From an uncultured bacterium (GTDB taxonomy: Bacteria; Pseudomonadota; Alphaproteobacteria; Rhodospirillales; Rhodospirillaceae): 64,000 nt of DNA. Of this stretch, positions 16,753-26,189 are shown piece by piece. The translations under genes and the position numbers were made by a program. The first letter of the stretch is position 1. The number at the start of each line of letters is the position of its first letter. The stretch spans positions 39,113 to 103,112 of the forward strand of contig CAISTS010000042.1 of assembly GCA_903888485.1 (NCBI GenBank), in the 5' to 3' direction. The notes beneath the pieces were generated by a model, which made no database searches, was not told the origin of the DNA, and saw only the letters and a program-made list of their open reading frames with translations.

Positions 16753-18918
16753 CTAACGGCGCGCGCGTTCCACCGAGTTGATGGCGGGGCTCGCGCGCAG
16801 CGCGGCGATGATGTTGGTGAGGTGCTTCACGCTGCGGACTTCGATATCGACGCTCATCTCAAAGAAATCCTTCGATCGCTTGGCGATCTTCAGATTGAAG
16901 ATATTGCCGAAGTTGCGGGCGATGACGGTGGACAGCTCGCCCAGCGTGCCGGGCTGGTTTGCGACCACCAGATTTACGCGCCCGATGTGGCTATCCTTGT
17001 CCTTGTCGGCGTCCCAGGCGAGATCGAGCCAGCGGTCGGGCTGATCGGCGACATCGTCCAGCTTCTCGCAATCGATGGTGTGCACTTCGATGCCGCGGCC
17101 CTCGGTGACGATGCCGACGATGCGATCGCCGGGCAATGGATGGCAGCAATCGGCCAGGTGCACCGACATGCCCGCAGTGAGGCCGCGGATCGGAATGGCG
17201 CTCGATACTTCGTGGGTGTGGCGCAGGCGCGCTTGCGAGAGGTTGACGATGTTGTCGTCCATATCCATGCGCGCGCCGGGATAAACCGCCACCAGCACTT
17301 CGCGGCCCACTAAACGCCCCTCGCCCACCTTGGCGTGGAGGTCGTCTAGGGTCTCCACGGAGAATTTATCGAGCACGCCGGCAAGCCCCTTGTCGGTGAG
17401 CGCGAGGCCCTCCTTGGCGAAGGTTTTTTCGAGAATCTCCTGGCCGAGCTTGACGTACTCGACGCGCGCCTCCGAGCGCACACGGCGGCGCACGTGGGCG
17501 CGGGCCTTGCCGGTGACGGCGAAACCTTCCCACTCCGGCGATGGCTTTTGCGCCTTCGACGTGACGACCTCGACCTGGTCGCCGTTCTGCAGACGCGTGC
17601 GCAAGGGGACGATACGGCCGTTGACCTTGGCGCCGACGCAGGTGTTGCCCACTTCGGTGTGCACGGCATAGGCAAAGTCGACCGGCGAAGCGCCGCGCGG
17701 CAGCGCGATCAAGTCGCCCTTGGGCGTGAAGCAGAACACCTGGTCCTGGAACATCTCAAGCTTGGTGTGCTCGAGGAACTCTTGCGGCGACTGAGCATGT
17801 TCGAGGATGTCCAGAAGCTCGCGCAGCCACGAGTACTGCTTGCCCTCGACGAATTTTCCGGCGCGCTCTTCCGCGAACAGATCGCCGGCCTTGTAGCGCC
17901 AGTGCGCCGCGACGCCAAGCTCGGCGACCTCGTGCATCTGATGGGTACGAATCTGAATTTCAATGCGGTGGCGCTGCGGACCGATGATGGAGGTGTGCAG
18001 CGAACGGTAGCCGTTGCGCTTGGGAGTTGAGATGTAGTCCTTGAATCGCCCAGGCACGGTTGGATAGTTGGTGTGCACTACACCCAGCACGCGGTAGCAG
18101 TCCTCGGGTTTGTCGACCATGACGCGGAAGGCCATGATGTCGGACAGCTGTTCGAAGCTGACGTCCTTGACCTGCATCTTGCGCCAGATCGAATAGGCGG
18201 TCTTCTCGCGGCCCGAGATGTAGCCCTCTATGCCGGCCTTTCGGATCACCTGGTCGAGTTCGTCCATGATCTTCACCACAAGATCGCCGCCGTGCAGTTC
18301 GAGGAAGCGCAGGCGCGCCATGATAGAGGCGCGCGCGTCGGCGTGCAGCTCCGAGAACGCCAAGTCCTCGAGCTCGGTCTTGACCTCCTGCATGCCGATG
18401 CGTTCGGCCAGGGGCGCATAGATCTCCATCGTCTCCATAGCGATGGCGCGGCGCTTGGCCGGATCGGTGATGAAGTTCAGCGTGCGCATGTTGTGCAGGC
18501 GGTCGGCGAGCTTGACCAAGAGCACGCGGATATCCTCGGACATGGCGAGCACGAACTTGCGGAAGTTTTCCGCTTGTTTCTCCTCCATGTTCTGGATCTG
18601 GATGCGCGCGAGTTTGGTGACGCCGTCCACCAGGCGCGCCACTTCATCGCCGAAGTAGTCGCGCACATCCTCCAGCGTCGCCGCGGTGTCCTCGACAACG
18701 TCGTGCAGCAGCGCCGTGACGATCGACGCCGTGTCGAGCTTGTAATTGGTCAAAATGCCGGCGACTTCGATGGGGTGCGAGAAGTAAGGATCGCCCGAAG
18801 CGCGCTTCTGCATGCCATGCATCTTCATGGCGTAAACGTAGGCGCGGTTGATGGCGTCCTCGTCCGCGTCGGGGTCGTAGGACTTGACGCGCTCGACCAG
18901 TTCGAACTGGCGCATCAT
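16753..18918 (-). CDS. rsh: Bifunctional (p)ppGpp synthetase/hydrolase (Rsh)
   Basis: Controls the stringent-response alarmone. The hydrolase HD domain is intact (SHPIEVAGIL with His48; LLHDVVEDT with His72-Asp73). The synthetase domain has GREKTAYSIWRKMQ, DIMAFRVMV and FKDYISTPKRNGYRSLHTS. A TGS domain (DLIALPRGASPVDFAYAVHT), a zinc-finger/helical region (HLADCCHPLPGD) and a C-terminal ACT domain follow. At 721 residues it is a full-length long RSH, the single RelA/SpoT type of alphaproteobacteria. rpoZ lies upstream, as is common. Confidence 0.95.
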   Translation of the reverse strand: MMRQFELVERVKSYDPDADEDAINRAYVYAMKMHGMQKRASGDPYFSHPIEVAGILTNYKLDTASIVTALLHDVVEDTAATLEDVRDYFGDEVARLVDGVTKLARIQIQNMEEKQAENFRKFVLAMSEDIRVLLVKLADRLHNMRTLNFITDPAKRRAIAMETMEIYAPLAERIGMQEVKTELEDLAFSELHADARASIMARLRFLELHGGDLVVKIMDELDQVIRKAGIEGYISGREKTAYSIWRKMQVKDVSFEQLSDIMAFRVMVDKPEDCYRVLGVVHTNYPTVPGRFKDYISTPKRNGYRSLHTSIIGPQRHRIEIQIRTHQMHEVAELGVAAHWRYKAGDLFAEERAGKFVEGKQYSWLRELLDILEHAQSPQEFLEHTKLEMFQDQVFCFTPKGDLIALPRGASPVDFAYAVHTEVGNTCVGAKVNGRIVPLRTRLQNGDQVEVVTSKAQKPSPEWEGFAVTGKARAHVRRRVRSEARVEYVKLGQEILEKTFAKEGLALTDKGLAGVLDKFSVETLDDLHAKVGEGRLVGREVLVAVYPGARMDMDDNIVNLSQARLRHTHEVSSAIPIRGLTAGMSVHLADCCHPLPGDRIVGIVTEGRGIEVHTIDCEKLDDVADQPDRWLDLAWDADKDKDSHIGRVNLVVANQPGTLGELSTVIARNFGNIFNLKIAKRSKDFFEMSVDIEVRSVKHLTNIIAALRASPAINSVERARR

Positions 18919-19048
18919 GGGGACGCACTCCGATAGGCGGAGTGGCGGAGGCTATGAAAAGCAGGCGAGTGAAAGGGACGGCGCGACGGAACTATCGTGT
19001 CGGCGTGGCGCGCGGGAGCGGTACTGATTCGCGGCGCACTTCTGTCCA

Positions 19049-19486
19049 TCAACCCTTCGGTTCTTCCTCTTCGACGTCCTCGTAGGACACCTTCGGATGA
19101 GCGCCAGTGGCTTTCGGCGCCACTTCCTCTTCTTCTTCGCTTTCGTCGATGCTCATGCCGGCGGCCGCGGCCACCTGCTCGCTCATCTGGCTGGCGATGC
19201 CGGCGAATTCCGGATTGGACGCCATGGCGTCGAAACCGTCTTCCTCGGGCTCGTCCACTTCGACGTGGCGCTGCAGGCCCTGAACGATGGAGTTGAAGAG
19301 GTCGTCCGGGCTCACCTTCTCGTCGGCGATCTCGCGCAGGGCGACCACCGGGTTCTTGTCGTTGTCGCGCTCCAGGCGCGGCTCGGCGCCGGCCGAGATC
19401 TCGCGCGAACGCTGCGCGGCGACCATGACGAGCTGGAAGCGGTTGGTGACTTTTTCGACGCAATCTTCGACGGTTACGCGAGCCAT
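19049..19486 (-). CDS. rpoZ: RNA polymerase omega subunit
   Basis: Promotes assembly of RNA polymerase and can bind ppGpp, consistent with its position beside rsh. The start [20 protein letters not shown] is diagnostic, followed by AAQRSREI and [10 protein letters not shown]. At 145 residues it is longer than E. coli omega (91) because of an acidic Glu-rich C-terminal tail ([18 protein letters not shown]), a common alphaproteobacterial extension. The 130 nt gap to rsh leaves room for a separate promoter. Confidence 0.95.
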   Translation of the reverse strand: MARVTVEDCVEKVTNRFQLVMVAAQRSREISAGAEPRLERDNDKNPVVALREIADEKVSPDDLFNSIVQGLQRHVEVDEPEEDGFDAMASNPEFAGIASQMSEQVAAAAGMSIDESEEEEEVAPKATGAHPKVSYEDVEEEEPKG

Positions 19487-19645
19487 GGCGGTTCCTTGTG
19501 CTCAGCGATCATAGCGCGTGGAGTAACAGTGCGCGGATTCGCTAAATGGGTCAACGGCTTCACCCCGTTCCCCGCAGATATAGGAACGAGCGCAAGCCTT
19601 GAAAAGGTGCGTCTGTTTACTGGGGTTTGCCCCCCGGCTCAAGTC

Positions 19646-20137
19646 CTATGGTTTCAGGGGCCGGATGAGTTGTCCCGGCGGCAGGGCCGCAATCAAGGCG
19701 CCGACCGAAAGCCCGGAGACCGGGTGGGTCCACGCGGGGGCGACATCCCGGAGCGGCAAGAGCACGAAGGCGCGGGTGTGCATCCGGGGATGGGGCAGCA
19801 GGGGCGCCGCCTCGGTCCGCACCAGGTCGCCGTAAGCCAGAAGATCCAGGTCGAGCGGCCGGGCGGCATTGGCCAAGGTGCGGGCGCGGCCGAACTGGGC
19901 CTCGATGTCATGCAGCTGGGCGAGCAGGTCTTCCGGACCGAGCTGGGTCTCCACCCCCACCACCCCGTTCACGAACCAGGGCTGGTCCGAGGCCGGGATG
20001 GGCGCGGTCTCGTACCAGGGCGAGCGGGTACTCACCCGGATACCCCGCCCTTCGATCTCGGCGATGGCGGCGGCGCAGGTCTTCGCCGGACCGCCCGCCG
20101 CGCTGGGAAGATTGCCGCCAATGCCGATGAGGATCAT
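19646..20137 (-). CDS. folK: 2-amino-4-hydroxy-6-hydroxymethyldihydropteridine pyrophosphokinase
   Basis: Pyrophosphorylates hydroxymethyldihydropterin in folate synthesis. The 163-residue protein has the HPPK pattern: MILIGIGGNLPS at the start, SPWYETAPIP, QPWFVNGVVGVET, and the signature RPLDLDLLAYGD with LPHPRMHTRAFVLLPL. It is divergent from the uracil-DNA glycosylase gene with 98 nt between them. folB and folP are not adjacent. Confidence 0.93.
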   Translation of the reverse strand: MILIGIGGNLPSAAGGPAKTCAAAIAEIEGRGIRVSTRSPWYETAPIPASDQPWFVNGVVGVETQLGPEDLLAQLHDIEAQFGRARTLANAARPLDLDLLAYGDLVRTEAAPLLPHPRMHTRAFVLLPLRDVAPAWTHPVSGLSVGALIAALPPGQLIRPLKP

Positions 20138-20235
20138 GCCGGCTGTATTAGCGCCTTTCGGGCTTGAAAAACATCTTCATCTCGCACTTCATATTTCCTA
20201 TATATAGCCCTGTTTCTAAATATGATTTGAGCAAC

Positions 20236-20898
20236 ATGCCTAAATCAACACTCTCCGCCGCGCCCGCTGAGGGTCCGGCCAAAGATTGCCGCCTCTGCCC
20301 GCGCTTGGCGGACTTCCGCCGTGCCAACCGCAAGCAATTCCCCGACTGGCACAACGGCGCGGTTCCGGCCTTTGGAGCGATGAATGCCACCCTCCTCGTG
20401 GTCGGCCTCGCGCCCGGTCTCCGGGGCGCCAATCGCACCGGGCGCCCCTTCACCGGCGACTATGCCGGCGAGCTTTTGTACCCGAGCCTGCTCAAGTTTG
20501 GCCGCGCCAAGGGCACCTACGGAGCGGAGTTCGACGACGGCCTGGAACTGGTGGACTGCCGCATCACCAACGCCGTGCGCTGCGTGCCGCCTGAGAACAA
20601 GCCCACCCCTCTTGAGCAGAAGACCTGCCGGGGCTTCCTGGTGAGCGAGATCGCCAGCATGCCGCGTCTGCGTTCGATCCTGGTCCTGGGGCGCATCGCC
20701 CACGATGCGGTCATGTCGACCTTGGGCCTGCGCAAGGTCCTCTACCCCTTCGCCCACGCGGCCCAACACCAGCCCGAGGGGGATAAAAAACTTACAATTA
20801 CTGACAGTTATCACTGTTCGCGTTACAACCTAAACACGGGTGTTTTGACCGAACCGATGTTCCACGCCGCCCTGGAACGGGCGATATCTGCAACTTAG
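20236..20898 (+). CDS. Uracil-DNA glycosylase family 5 (UdgB-type, Fe-S)
   Basis: Removes uracil and possibly other deaminated bases from DNA. Motif A GLAPGLRGANRTGRPFTGD belongs to the family 5 (UdgB) group rather than Ung, and the C-terminal loop SYHCSRYNLNTG corresponds to its motif B. Cysteines in CRLCPRL and at two later positions (RCVPP, KTCRGF) suit a 4Fe-4S cluster. I start at MPKSTLSAAP (20236; 220 residues) because the upstream 24 codons lie in AT-rich, non-conserved sequence. Confidence 0.88.
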   Translation: MPKSTLSAAPAEGPAKDCRLCPRLADFRRANRKQFPDWHNGAVPAFGAMNATLLVVGLAPGLRGANRTGRPFTGDYAGELLYPSLLKFGRAKGTYGAEFDDGLELVDCRITNAVRCVPPENKPTPLEQKTCRGFLVSEIASMPRLRSILVLGRIAHDAVMSTLGLRKVLYPFAHAAQHQPEGDKKLTITDSYHCSRYNLNTGVLTEPMFHAALERAISAT

Positions 20899-20916
20899 CG
20901 AACGAGTTAGTTTGGT

Positions 20917-21702
20917 ATGGATCGCGCAACTATCCTCAAAGGCTTCGAAACCAACCTCTGGGACCGGACCTCTTTCCTGGCCAAGGCGCGCAAGGACGCC
21001 GTGATCCAGGATGCCCAGGACCTGCTCCTGGTGGATTCCGGACTGCCCTGCCGCCTGTTCAACACCATCGGACGCTCAACGCTCCATCCGCGCTTTGCCC
21101 TGGACCGCATCGAGGGCGCGGTGAAGCACTTCCGCAGCAAGGCCTCGCCCTTCAAATGGATCCTCGGCCCCCTCTCCGGCCACGGCACCATGGAGCCGGC
21201 GCTGAAAGACCTCGGCCTTTCCTGCCCTGAAGAGGAGTGGGTCATGGCCATGGCGCTGGACACCGGCAACGTACCAGGCAGCCTGCCGTCGGGTTTCGAC
21301 ATCAGGCGCGTGGTGGCCAAGGACGGGGTCGAACACTTCGCCGAAGTGCTGACCTCGCTCGGCGCGCCGGCCGATGAGAACATCAAAACCTTCTTCACCG
21401 ACACCAAGGACGCGCTGATCGCACCGGCCTCGCCCTTGCGCGCCTATGTCGGCTATGTCGGCAGCGACCACGTCGCCGCGCTGGAAGCCTTCAATGCCCA
21501 CGGCGTTATCAGCTTTTACGACATGGCGCAGTTGCCCAGTACCAAGGGCAAGCCCTATGCCGCGGCGCTCCTGCTGAACGCGCTGAAAGAAGCCAAGAAA
21601 GCGGGCCTTCGCGTGGCCTGTCTTCAAACGCCCGAAGGCTCCCGCGCCGTCTACGAGCGCATCGGCTTCAAACCGGTGGGCCGGATCGCGACTTACGCTT
21701 AA
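20917..21702 (+). CDS. GNAT-like acetyltransferase family protein
   Basis: A 261-residue protein. Its second half looks like a GNAT fold: AYVGYVGSDHVAALEAF, a beta-bulge, then KPYAAALLLNALKEAKKAGLRVACLQTPEGSRAVYERIGFKPVG, the usual C-terminal acceptor region. The first half is less conserved and may be a second degenerate GNAT domain. Substrate unknown. It begins 18 nt after the uracil-DNA glycosylase and is probably co-transcribed with it. Its TAA and the stop of the convergent TPR gene share the four bases TTAA. Confidence 0.65.
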   Translation: MDRATILKGFETNLWDRTSFLAKARKDAVIQDAQDLLLVDSGLPCRLFNTIGRSTLHPRFALDRIEGAVKHFRSKASPFKWILGPLSGHGTMEPALKDLGLSCPEEEWVMAMALDTGNVPGSLPSGFDIRRVVAKDGVEHFAEVLTSLGAPADENIKTFFTDTKDALIAPASPLRAYVGYVGSDHVAALEAFNAHGVISFYDMAQLPSTKGKPYAAALLLNALKEAKKAGLRVACLQTPEGSRAVYERIGFKPVGRIATYA

Positions 21703-23372
21703 GCCGTCTCCGCTGCCAGGGCTGCGGCGATGTCTTGCATCGTCTGGGCACCCTGCCGGAACAGCCGCACGCTCGGATACCAAGGCGAGTGTTCGCCCTT
21801 GTTGAACCAGTACCAAAGGCCGCCGCGCCCCTGCGGCACGATCACCCAGGTGGGAACGCCAAGGCTTCCGGCAACATGCACGGCCGTATTCGACACGCTA
21901 ATCACCAGATCGAGCGCCGCCAGCTGCGCGGCGAAGATATCGAGGTCTTTGAGGGAATCGACCTCGGGATCGACGTGGATGTTATCTTTAAGCGCGGCAA
22001 GGTCCGCCGCGACATCGCCGTACTGGACGCTGACGAGTGAAACGCCGGGCGTCTCCAGGATCGGTCCCCAGGCTGAAAGCGGAACGGTTTTTTCCGCACC
22101 GGCGCCCAGGCTCTTGCTGCGCCATGAGATGCCAACCAGCCGCCGCCCGCCTTCGCGCAACGCGGCGTACTTGTCTCTAAAGGCGGCTACGCGCTTCGGA
22201 TCGGGCGCGAGATAGCTTCCGCGCGCCGGAAAGTACCTGAAGGACGGACGCAGCCAGCGGCCGAGGTCGAGCGAGGACGACTGCACGTCGATCTGCATAC
22301 TTGAAATCGGATCTGCGGGGTCGCTGGCGCTGATCACACGCGCGCCCGGAAAGGCCCGTTCAAACAGGGGCTGCAAGCGCGCCTCGCACTCTATGATGCA
22401 GCTGCGCGCCTTGGCGATCACGTCGGGCAGCATGCTGGCATAGAGAATCTGGTCGCCGACCCCCTGCTCGCCCCAAATCAAAATGGCTTTGCCCGCAAGA
22501 TCCTCGCCCTGCCATTGCGGCCAGGGTGTTTTGCGGCGGCGATAGGCAAAACTGGCCTCGGTACTGTCAAAGCGGCGCCCATAGCCTTTCCAGCCTTCAG
22601 CCAGATTACCAACGCTGAGCTGGGTGATGCCGCGATTGACGATGGTATCCGCGTCGTTGGGCAGGAACGCCAGCGCCCGATCATACATCGCCAATGCGCC
22701 CTCGGAATCGCCGCAAGCTCCAAGAGCGCTGCCGAGCGCGCGCAGGACATCACCGGCATCGGGAGTGAGGCGCAAGGTTTCTTCTAGGAGCGCGCGCGCA
22801 TCATGCGGGCGGCCCGTTTCCACAAGCAGCTTAGACAGGGTGATGCGGACGCCGCGGTCATCAGGCACCAGCGCCAACGCTGCTCGCAACGCCGCTTCGG
22901 CCTTCGGGTAGTCGCGCGCATCGAGCAGGCAGCGGCCGAGGTTGAAATGCGCGCGCGCATCGTTCGGCAGGCGCTGGGCCATATCGCGGAAAACCTGGGC
23001 CGCCGCCGCCGCATGGCCCGCGGCATGCAGCACGGCGCCGAGGTTCAACCACGCGCCGGCGTGCCGCGGATCCAACTCAATGGTTTTGCGGAAATTGACT
23101 TCCGCTTCGGGGTGCTGCCCGAGGGACATCCGCGAGACGCCCCGGTTAAAGTACGCGTCGGCAAAGCTGGCCCGCCCCGCAATGGCCCGGTCGAAATAGC
23201 CAATCGCCTGCGTTTGCGCACCGCGCACGGCAGCCATGACGCCCAGCAGGTTGAGGGCGTTGGCGTTGTCCGGCTCTTGGGTGAGCACGGCATCGTAAAG
23301 CGACTTGGCTTCGTCCAACCGCCCGGCCTGATGCGCGTCCACCGCTTGATTCAGAAGGTCGTCAATCCGCAT
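21699..23372 (-). CDS. TPR-repeat protein with C-terminal GT-B glycosyltransferase-like domain
   Basis: A 557-residue protein. Residues 1 to about 260 are at least six tetratricopeptide repeats (for example NALNLLGVMAAVRGAQTQAI and AHFNLGRCLLDARDYPKAEA). The C-terminal half resembles the GT41/GT9-like domain of TPR-glycosyltransferases, with ILIWGEQGVGDQILYASMLP, GISWRSKS and SNTAVHVAGSLGVPTWVIVP. Caulobacter FlmG, a flagellin glycosyltransferase, has the same two-part plan, so protein O-glycosylation is a reasonable inference. No flagellin gene is adjacent. No signal peptide. Confidence 0.78.
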   Translation of the reverse strand: MRIDDLLNQAVDAHQAGRLDEAKSLYDAVLTQEPDNANALNLLGVMAAVRGAQTQAIGYFDRAIAGRASFADAYFNRGVSRMSLGQHPEAEVNFRKTIELDPRHAGAWLNLGAVLHAAGHAAAAAQVFRDMAQRLPNDARAHFNLGRCLLDARDYPKAEAALRAALALVPDDRGVRITLSKLLVETGRPHDARALLEETLRLTPDAGDVLRALGSALGACGDSEGALAMYDRALAFLPNDADTIVNRGITQLSVGNLAEGWKGYGRRFDSTEASFAYRRRKTPWPQWQGEDLAGKAILIWGEQGVGDQILYASMLPDVIAKARSCIIECEARLQPLFERAFPGARVISASDPADPISSMQIDVQSSSLDLGRWLRPSFRYFPARGSYLAPDPKRVAAFRDKYAALREGGRRLVGISWRSKSLGAGAEKTVPLSAWGPILETPGVSLVSVQYGDVAADLAALKDNIHVDPEVDSLKDLDIFAAQLAALDLVISVSNTAVHVAGSLGVPTWVIVPQGRGGLWYWFNKGEHSPWYPSVRLFRQGAQTMQDIAAALAAETA

Positions 23373-23457
23373 GTCCTTTTATATAGCGGACGTGCGTCAG
23401 CTGTAGAGGACAACCCGTGTCGCCCTCACCAATATTTCTGATTTTTTGCTTGTCGCC

Positions 23458-24021
23458 TTACTTCGCCGAGATCGCCTGCTCGATGGCCGACTTGATCTCG
23501 GGCGCATCGGGCACGACTTTGGTCGGAAACGCCGCCACGAGCTCGCCTTTGGCGTTGATCAGGTACTTGTGGAAGTTCCACTTCGGGGCGTTGTCCGCAC
23601 CCAGGGTTTCCGCAGCCCACTTGTAGAACGGATGGGCGTCTTCGCCCTTCACCGAGACCTTCGAGGCCAGCGGAAAATCAACGTCGTAATTGGCTTTGCA
23701 GAATTTCTTGATCTCGGCGTCGCTGCCGGGTTCCTGGCCGCCGAAGTTGTTGGCCGGCACACCGAGCACGACGAGGCCCTTGTCGCGGTATTGCTTGTAG
23801 ACCGACTCAAGGCCTTCGTATTGCGGCGTGAAGCCGCAGAAGGAGGCGGTGTTCACCACCAGAACGGCCTTGCCTTTGAACTGCGACATCGGCAGCGCGC
23901 CGCCTTCGATCGCATCAAAGGTAAAGTCATGGGCGTTCTTTGCCATGGCGGCGCCTCCGGTGAGAAGGGTGAGCGCAAGAGCCGCAGCGCCTGCGATTTT
24001 GCTGAACGTACCCTTAGCCAT
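23458..24021 (-). CDS. Periplasmic glutathione peroxidase-family protein
   Basis: Thiol peroxidase reducing hydroperoxides. The 187-residue protein has a signal peptide (cleavage likely after AMA, about residue 27) and the GPx catalytic set: NTASFCGFTPQY with peroxidatic Cys62, ANNFGGQEPG with the Gln, and KWNFHKYLI with the Trp. The Sec signal places it in the periplasm, where thioredoxin-like proteins rather than glutathione may be the reductant. Its ATG overlaps the stop of the sulfite-oxidase-like gene by 8 nt. Confidence 0.9.
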   Translation of the reverse strand: MAKGTFSKIAGAAALALTLLTGGAAMAKNAHDFTFDAIEGGALPMSQFKGKAVLVVNTASFCGFTPQYEGLESVYKQYRDKGLVVLGVPANNFGGQEPGSDAEIKKFCKANYDVDFPLASKVSVKGEDAHPFYKWAAETLGADNAPKWNFHKYLINAKGELVAAFPTKVVPDAPEIKSAIEQAISAK

Positions 24022-24688
24022 AACGCTCCTCCTTCCAGGGGTTGCCGCGCATGTGATAGCCCCGTGCCTCCCAATATCCCGGTTGGTCGCGGTCCATGAA
24101 CGTCACATGGCGTATCCACTTCGCGCTCTTCCAGAAGTACAGGTGGGGCACGACCAAACGTACGGGACCACCGTGCTCGCGGGAGAGCGGCTTATCCTGC
24201 CACGTATGCCCCAGGAAGACATCTTCCCGGTCGACATCCGCAAGCGGGATATTCGTCGCATATCCGTCGTAACTTTTTACCATCAGGTACTTGGCCGACG
24301 GTAGGGGTTTTACCTGATCCAGCAAAGTGCGCATTCCGACACCCTGCCATCGATTGTCGTAACGCGACCAGGTGGTCACACAATGAATGTCGTTAACTGC
24401 CTCGAGTTGCGGCTGCGCCATGAAGGCGTCCCAGTCCCACTTCAGGGGATGGGCCACTAAACCCGCGACCGATAAGGTCCATTCCTTTTGGGACAAGTTG
24501 GGCTGGATGCCGAGATCGAGCACCGGAAAATCTTGGGTTACGCGCTGTCCGGGCGGGCGGCGCTCGCGTTTCGGATCGCTTTCGGTGCCGGTTAAGGCAC
24601 GCCCCTCTTCCGCCCATTTCTCCTTTGCCCGTATAAGCTTGGCGTTCACATCTGCGTGAGGCGAATCGTGATCACGGGCCATGCTCAT
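24014..24688 (-). CDS. Sulfite oxidase-like molybdopterin oxidoreductase
   Basis: A 224-residue protein with the oxidoreductase molybdopterin-binding fold: DIHCVTTWSRYDNRWQGV carries the Mo-ligand Cys, followed by SYDGYATNIPL, HGGPVRLVVPHLYFWKSAKW and a C-terminal GYWEARGYH. It lacks the Tat signal of MsrP, so it resembles cytosolic COG2041 (YuiH-like) proteins of unknown substrate. Starting at MSMARDHD (24688) gives a TGATG junction with smpB. moaC and moeA elsewhere in the window supply steps of cofactor synthesis. Confidence 0.82.
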   Translation of the reverse strand: MSMARDHDSPHADVNAKLIRAKEKWAEEGRALTGTESDPKRERRPPGQRVTQDFPVLDLGIQPNLSQKEWTLSVAGLVAHPLKWDWDAFMAQPQLEAVNDIHCVTTWSRYDNRWQGVGMRTLLDQVKPLPSAKYLMVKSYDGYATNIPLADVDREDVFLGHTWQDKPLSREHGGPVRLVVPHLYFWKSAKWIRHVTFMDRDQPGYWEARGYHMRGNPWKEERYG

Positions 24689-25155
24689 CAGCCCTTGGCC
24701 CGCATGAGGCGCGCCTGCTCGCGCTGCCATTCGCGCTTCTTGATGTCGTCGCGCCGGTCGATGGCGTTCTTGCCCTTGGCGAGCCCGAGCTGGACTTTCG
24801 CTCGCCCGCGATCGTTGAAGTAAAGGCTGAGCGGCACCACCGTCATGCCCTTTCTCTGTACCGCCGCCATCAAACGATCGATCTCCTTCCTGTGCAGAAG
24901 GAGCTTCCGTTTGCGGTTTTCCTCGTGCTGAAAGTGGCTGGCACCTTCATAGCGCGGGATGTGCGCGTTAATGAGAAACAGCTCGCCGTCTCTCGGCTCG
25001 GCGAAGGCTTCAACCAGCGTGCAGCGCCCGAGACGCAGCGATTTGACCTCGCTGCCGGTCAGCATGATGCCGGCCTCGAGCGTGTCCTCGATGGCGTAGT
25101 TGTGCCGCGCCTTTCTGTTCTGCGCGACCGGGCCGTGAGAGATGAGTTTTGCCAT
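24688..25155 (-). CDS. smpB: SsrA-binding protein
   Basis: Partner of tmRNA in trans-translation. The 155-residue protein begins MAKLISHGPVAQNRKARHNY and contains EAGIMLTGSEVKSLR, FLINAHIPRYEGASHFQHEE, KLLLHRKEIDRL and a basic tail GKNAIDRRDDIKKREWQRE, all SmpB hallmarks. The upstream open frame to 25419 overlaps dapA antisense-like and is not used. It follows dapA by 23 nt and is coupled to the downstream oxidoreductase gene. The ssrA gene is not in the window. Confidence 0.96.
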   Translation of the reverse strand: MAKLISHGPVAQNRKARHNYAIEDTLEAGIMLTGSEVKSLRLGRCTLVEAFAEPRDGELFLINAHIPRYEGASHFQHEENRKRKLLLHRKEIDRLMAAVQRKGMTVVPLSLYFNDRGRAKVQLGLAKGKNAIDRRDDIKKREWQREQARLMRAKG

Positions 25156-25178
25156 CCGCCCTATATGCGCCGGGCCGG

Positions 25179-26054
25179 CTAATTCAGCAAGCCGGCGGCG
25201 CGCATAGCCTCTTCGATGCGGGCCTTGCTCTTGATCTTGAGCGGGGCGAGCGGCAGGCGCACGTCGGGCTGGCATTTGCCGAGCAGGCTGGCGGCGAATT
25301 TGACCGGCGCCGGGTTGGTTTCGACGAACATGGCGTCGTGCAGCGGCGAGAGGATATCGCGCAAGCGGAAGGCGTCTTCGTAGGTGCCGAGGTGCCAGGC
25401 GTCCTGCAGCTGCGCGCACAGGTGCGGCGCGACGTTGGCGGTCACCGAGATGCAGCCGACCCCGCCCTGCGCCAGGTGCGCAATGGCCGTGCCGTCCTCG
25501 CCGGAGAGCTGACAGAACTTCGGTCCGACCAGCTGCAAAAGCCGCTGCGGGCGTGCGAGATCGTTGGTCGCATCCTTCACGCCGACGATGTTCTCGTGCT
25601 CGGCCAGCTTGGCCATGGTCTCGACGGTCATGTCGATCACGCTGCGGCCGGGGATGTTGTAGATCACGATCGGAATATCGACCGCGTTGGCGATGGCAAG
25701 GTAGTGCAGCACCAAGCCCTCTTGCGTCGGCTTATTGTAATAGGGCGTGACGATCAGCACCGCGTCGGCGCCGGCCTTCTTGGCGTGCTGCGTAAGCTGG
25801 ATGGCTTCGGCGGTCGAGTTGGAGCCCGCGCCGGCGATGACCGGAACACGTCCCTTGGCGACTTCCACGCACATTTCAACCACACGCTTGTGCTCGTCGT
25901 GCGACAGCGTCGGCGATTCACCGGTCGTGCCGCAGGGGACGAGACCGTGCGAGCCCTGCTCGATCTGCCAATTGACGAATTCCTGAAAGGCCTTCTCGTC
26001 GACCTTCCCGTTCTTGAAGGGCGTGATAAGAGCGGGGATCGAACCGCGAAACAT
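25179..26054 (-). CDS. dapA: 4-hydroxy-tetrahydrodipicolinate synthase
   Basis: Condenses pyruvate with aspartate semialdehyde in lysine/diaminopimelate synthesis. The TIM barrel begins [30 protein letters not shown] (Thr43-Thr44), [25 protein letters not shown] (Tyr132) and the Schiff-base lysine in VGVKDATND (Lys160) are all present. With the ATG at 26054 the length is 291 residues, the family norm; the frame extends 37 codons further up without support. Divergent from the transglycosylase gene. Confidence 0.96.
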   Translation of the reverse strand: MFRGSIPALITPFKNGKVDEKAFQEFVNWQIEQGSHGLVPCGTTGESPTLSHDEHKRVVEMCVEVAKGRVPVIAGAGSNSTAEAIQLTQHAKKAGADAVLIVTPYYNKPTQEGLVLHYLAIANAVDIPIVIYNIPGRSVIDMTVETMAKLAEHENIVGVKDATNDLARPQRLLQLVGPKFCQLSGEDGTAIAHLAQGGVGCISVTANVAPHLCAQLQDAWHLGTYEDAFRLRDILSPLHDAMFVETNPAPVKFAASLLGKCQPDVRLPLAPLKIKSKARIEEAMRAAGLLN

Positions 26055-26189
26055 GGGAAAGGCTCCTGCGTTGAAGGCCGCAGGCATGTTAATGTAGGGG
26101 CGGCCGGCAGCCGGGGCGGACATTACCGCGAGGCACAGCCGGTCCACAAGGGAGCCGGTCCCCACCGATTAGCGTGAGTCGTCAACACT

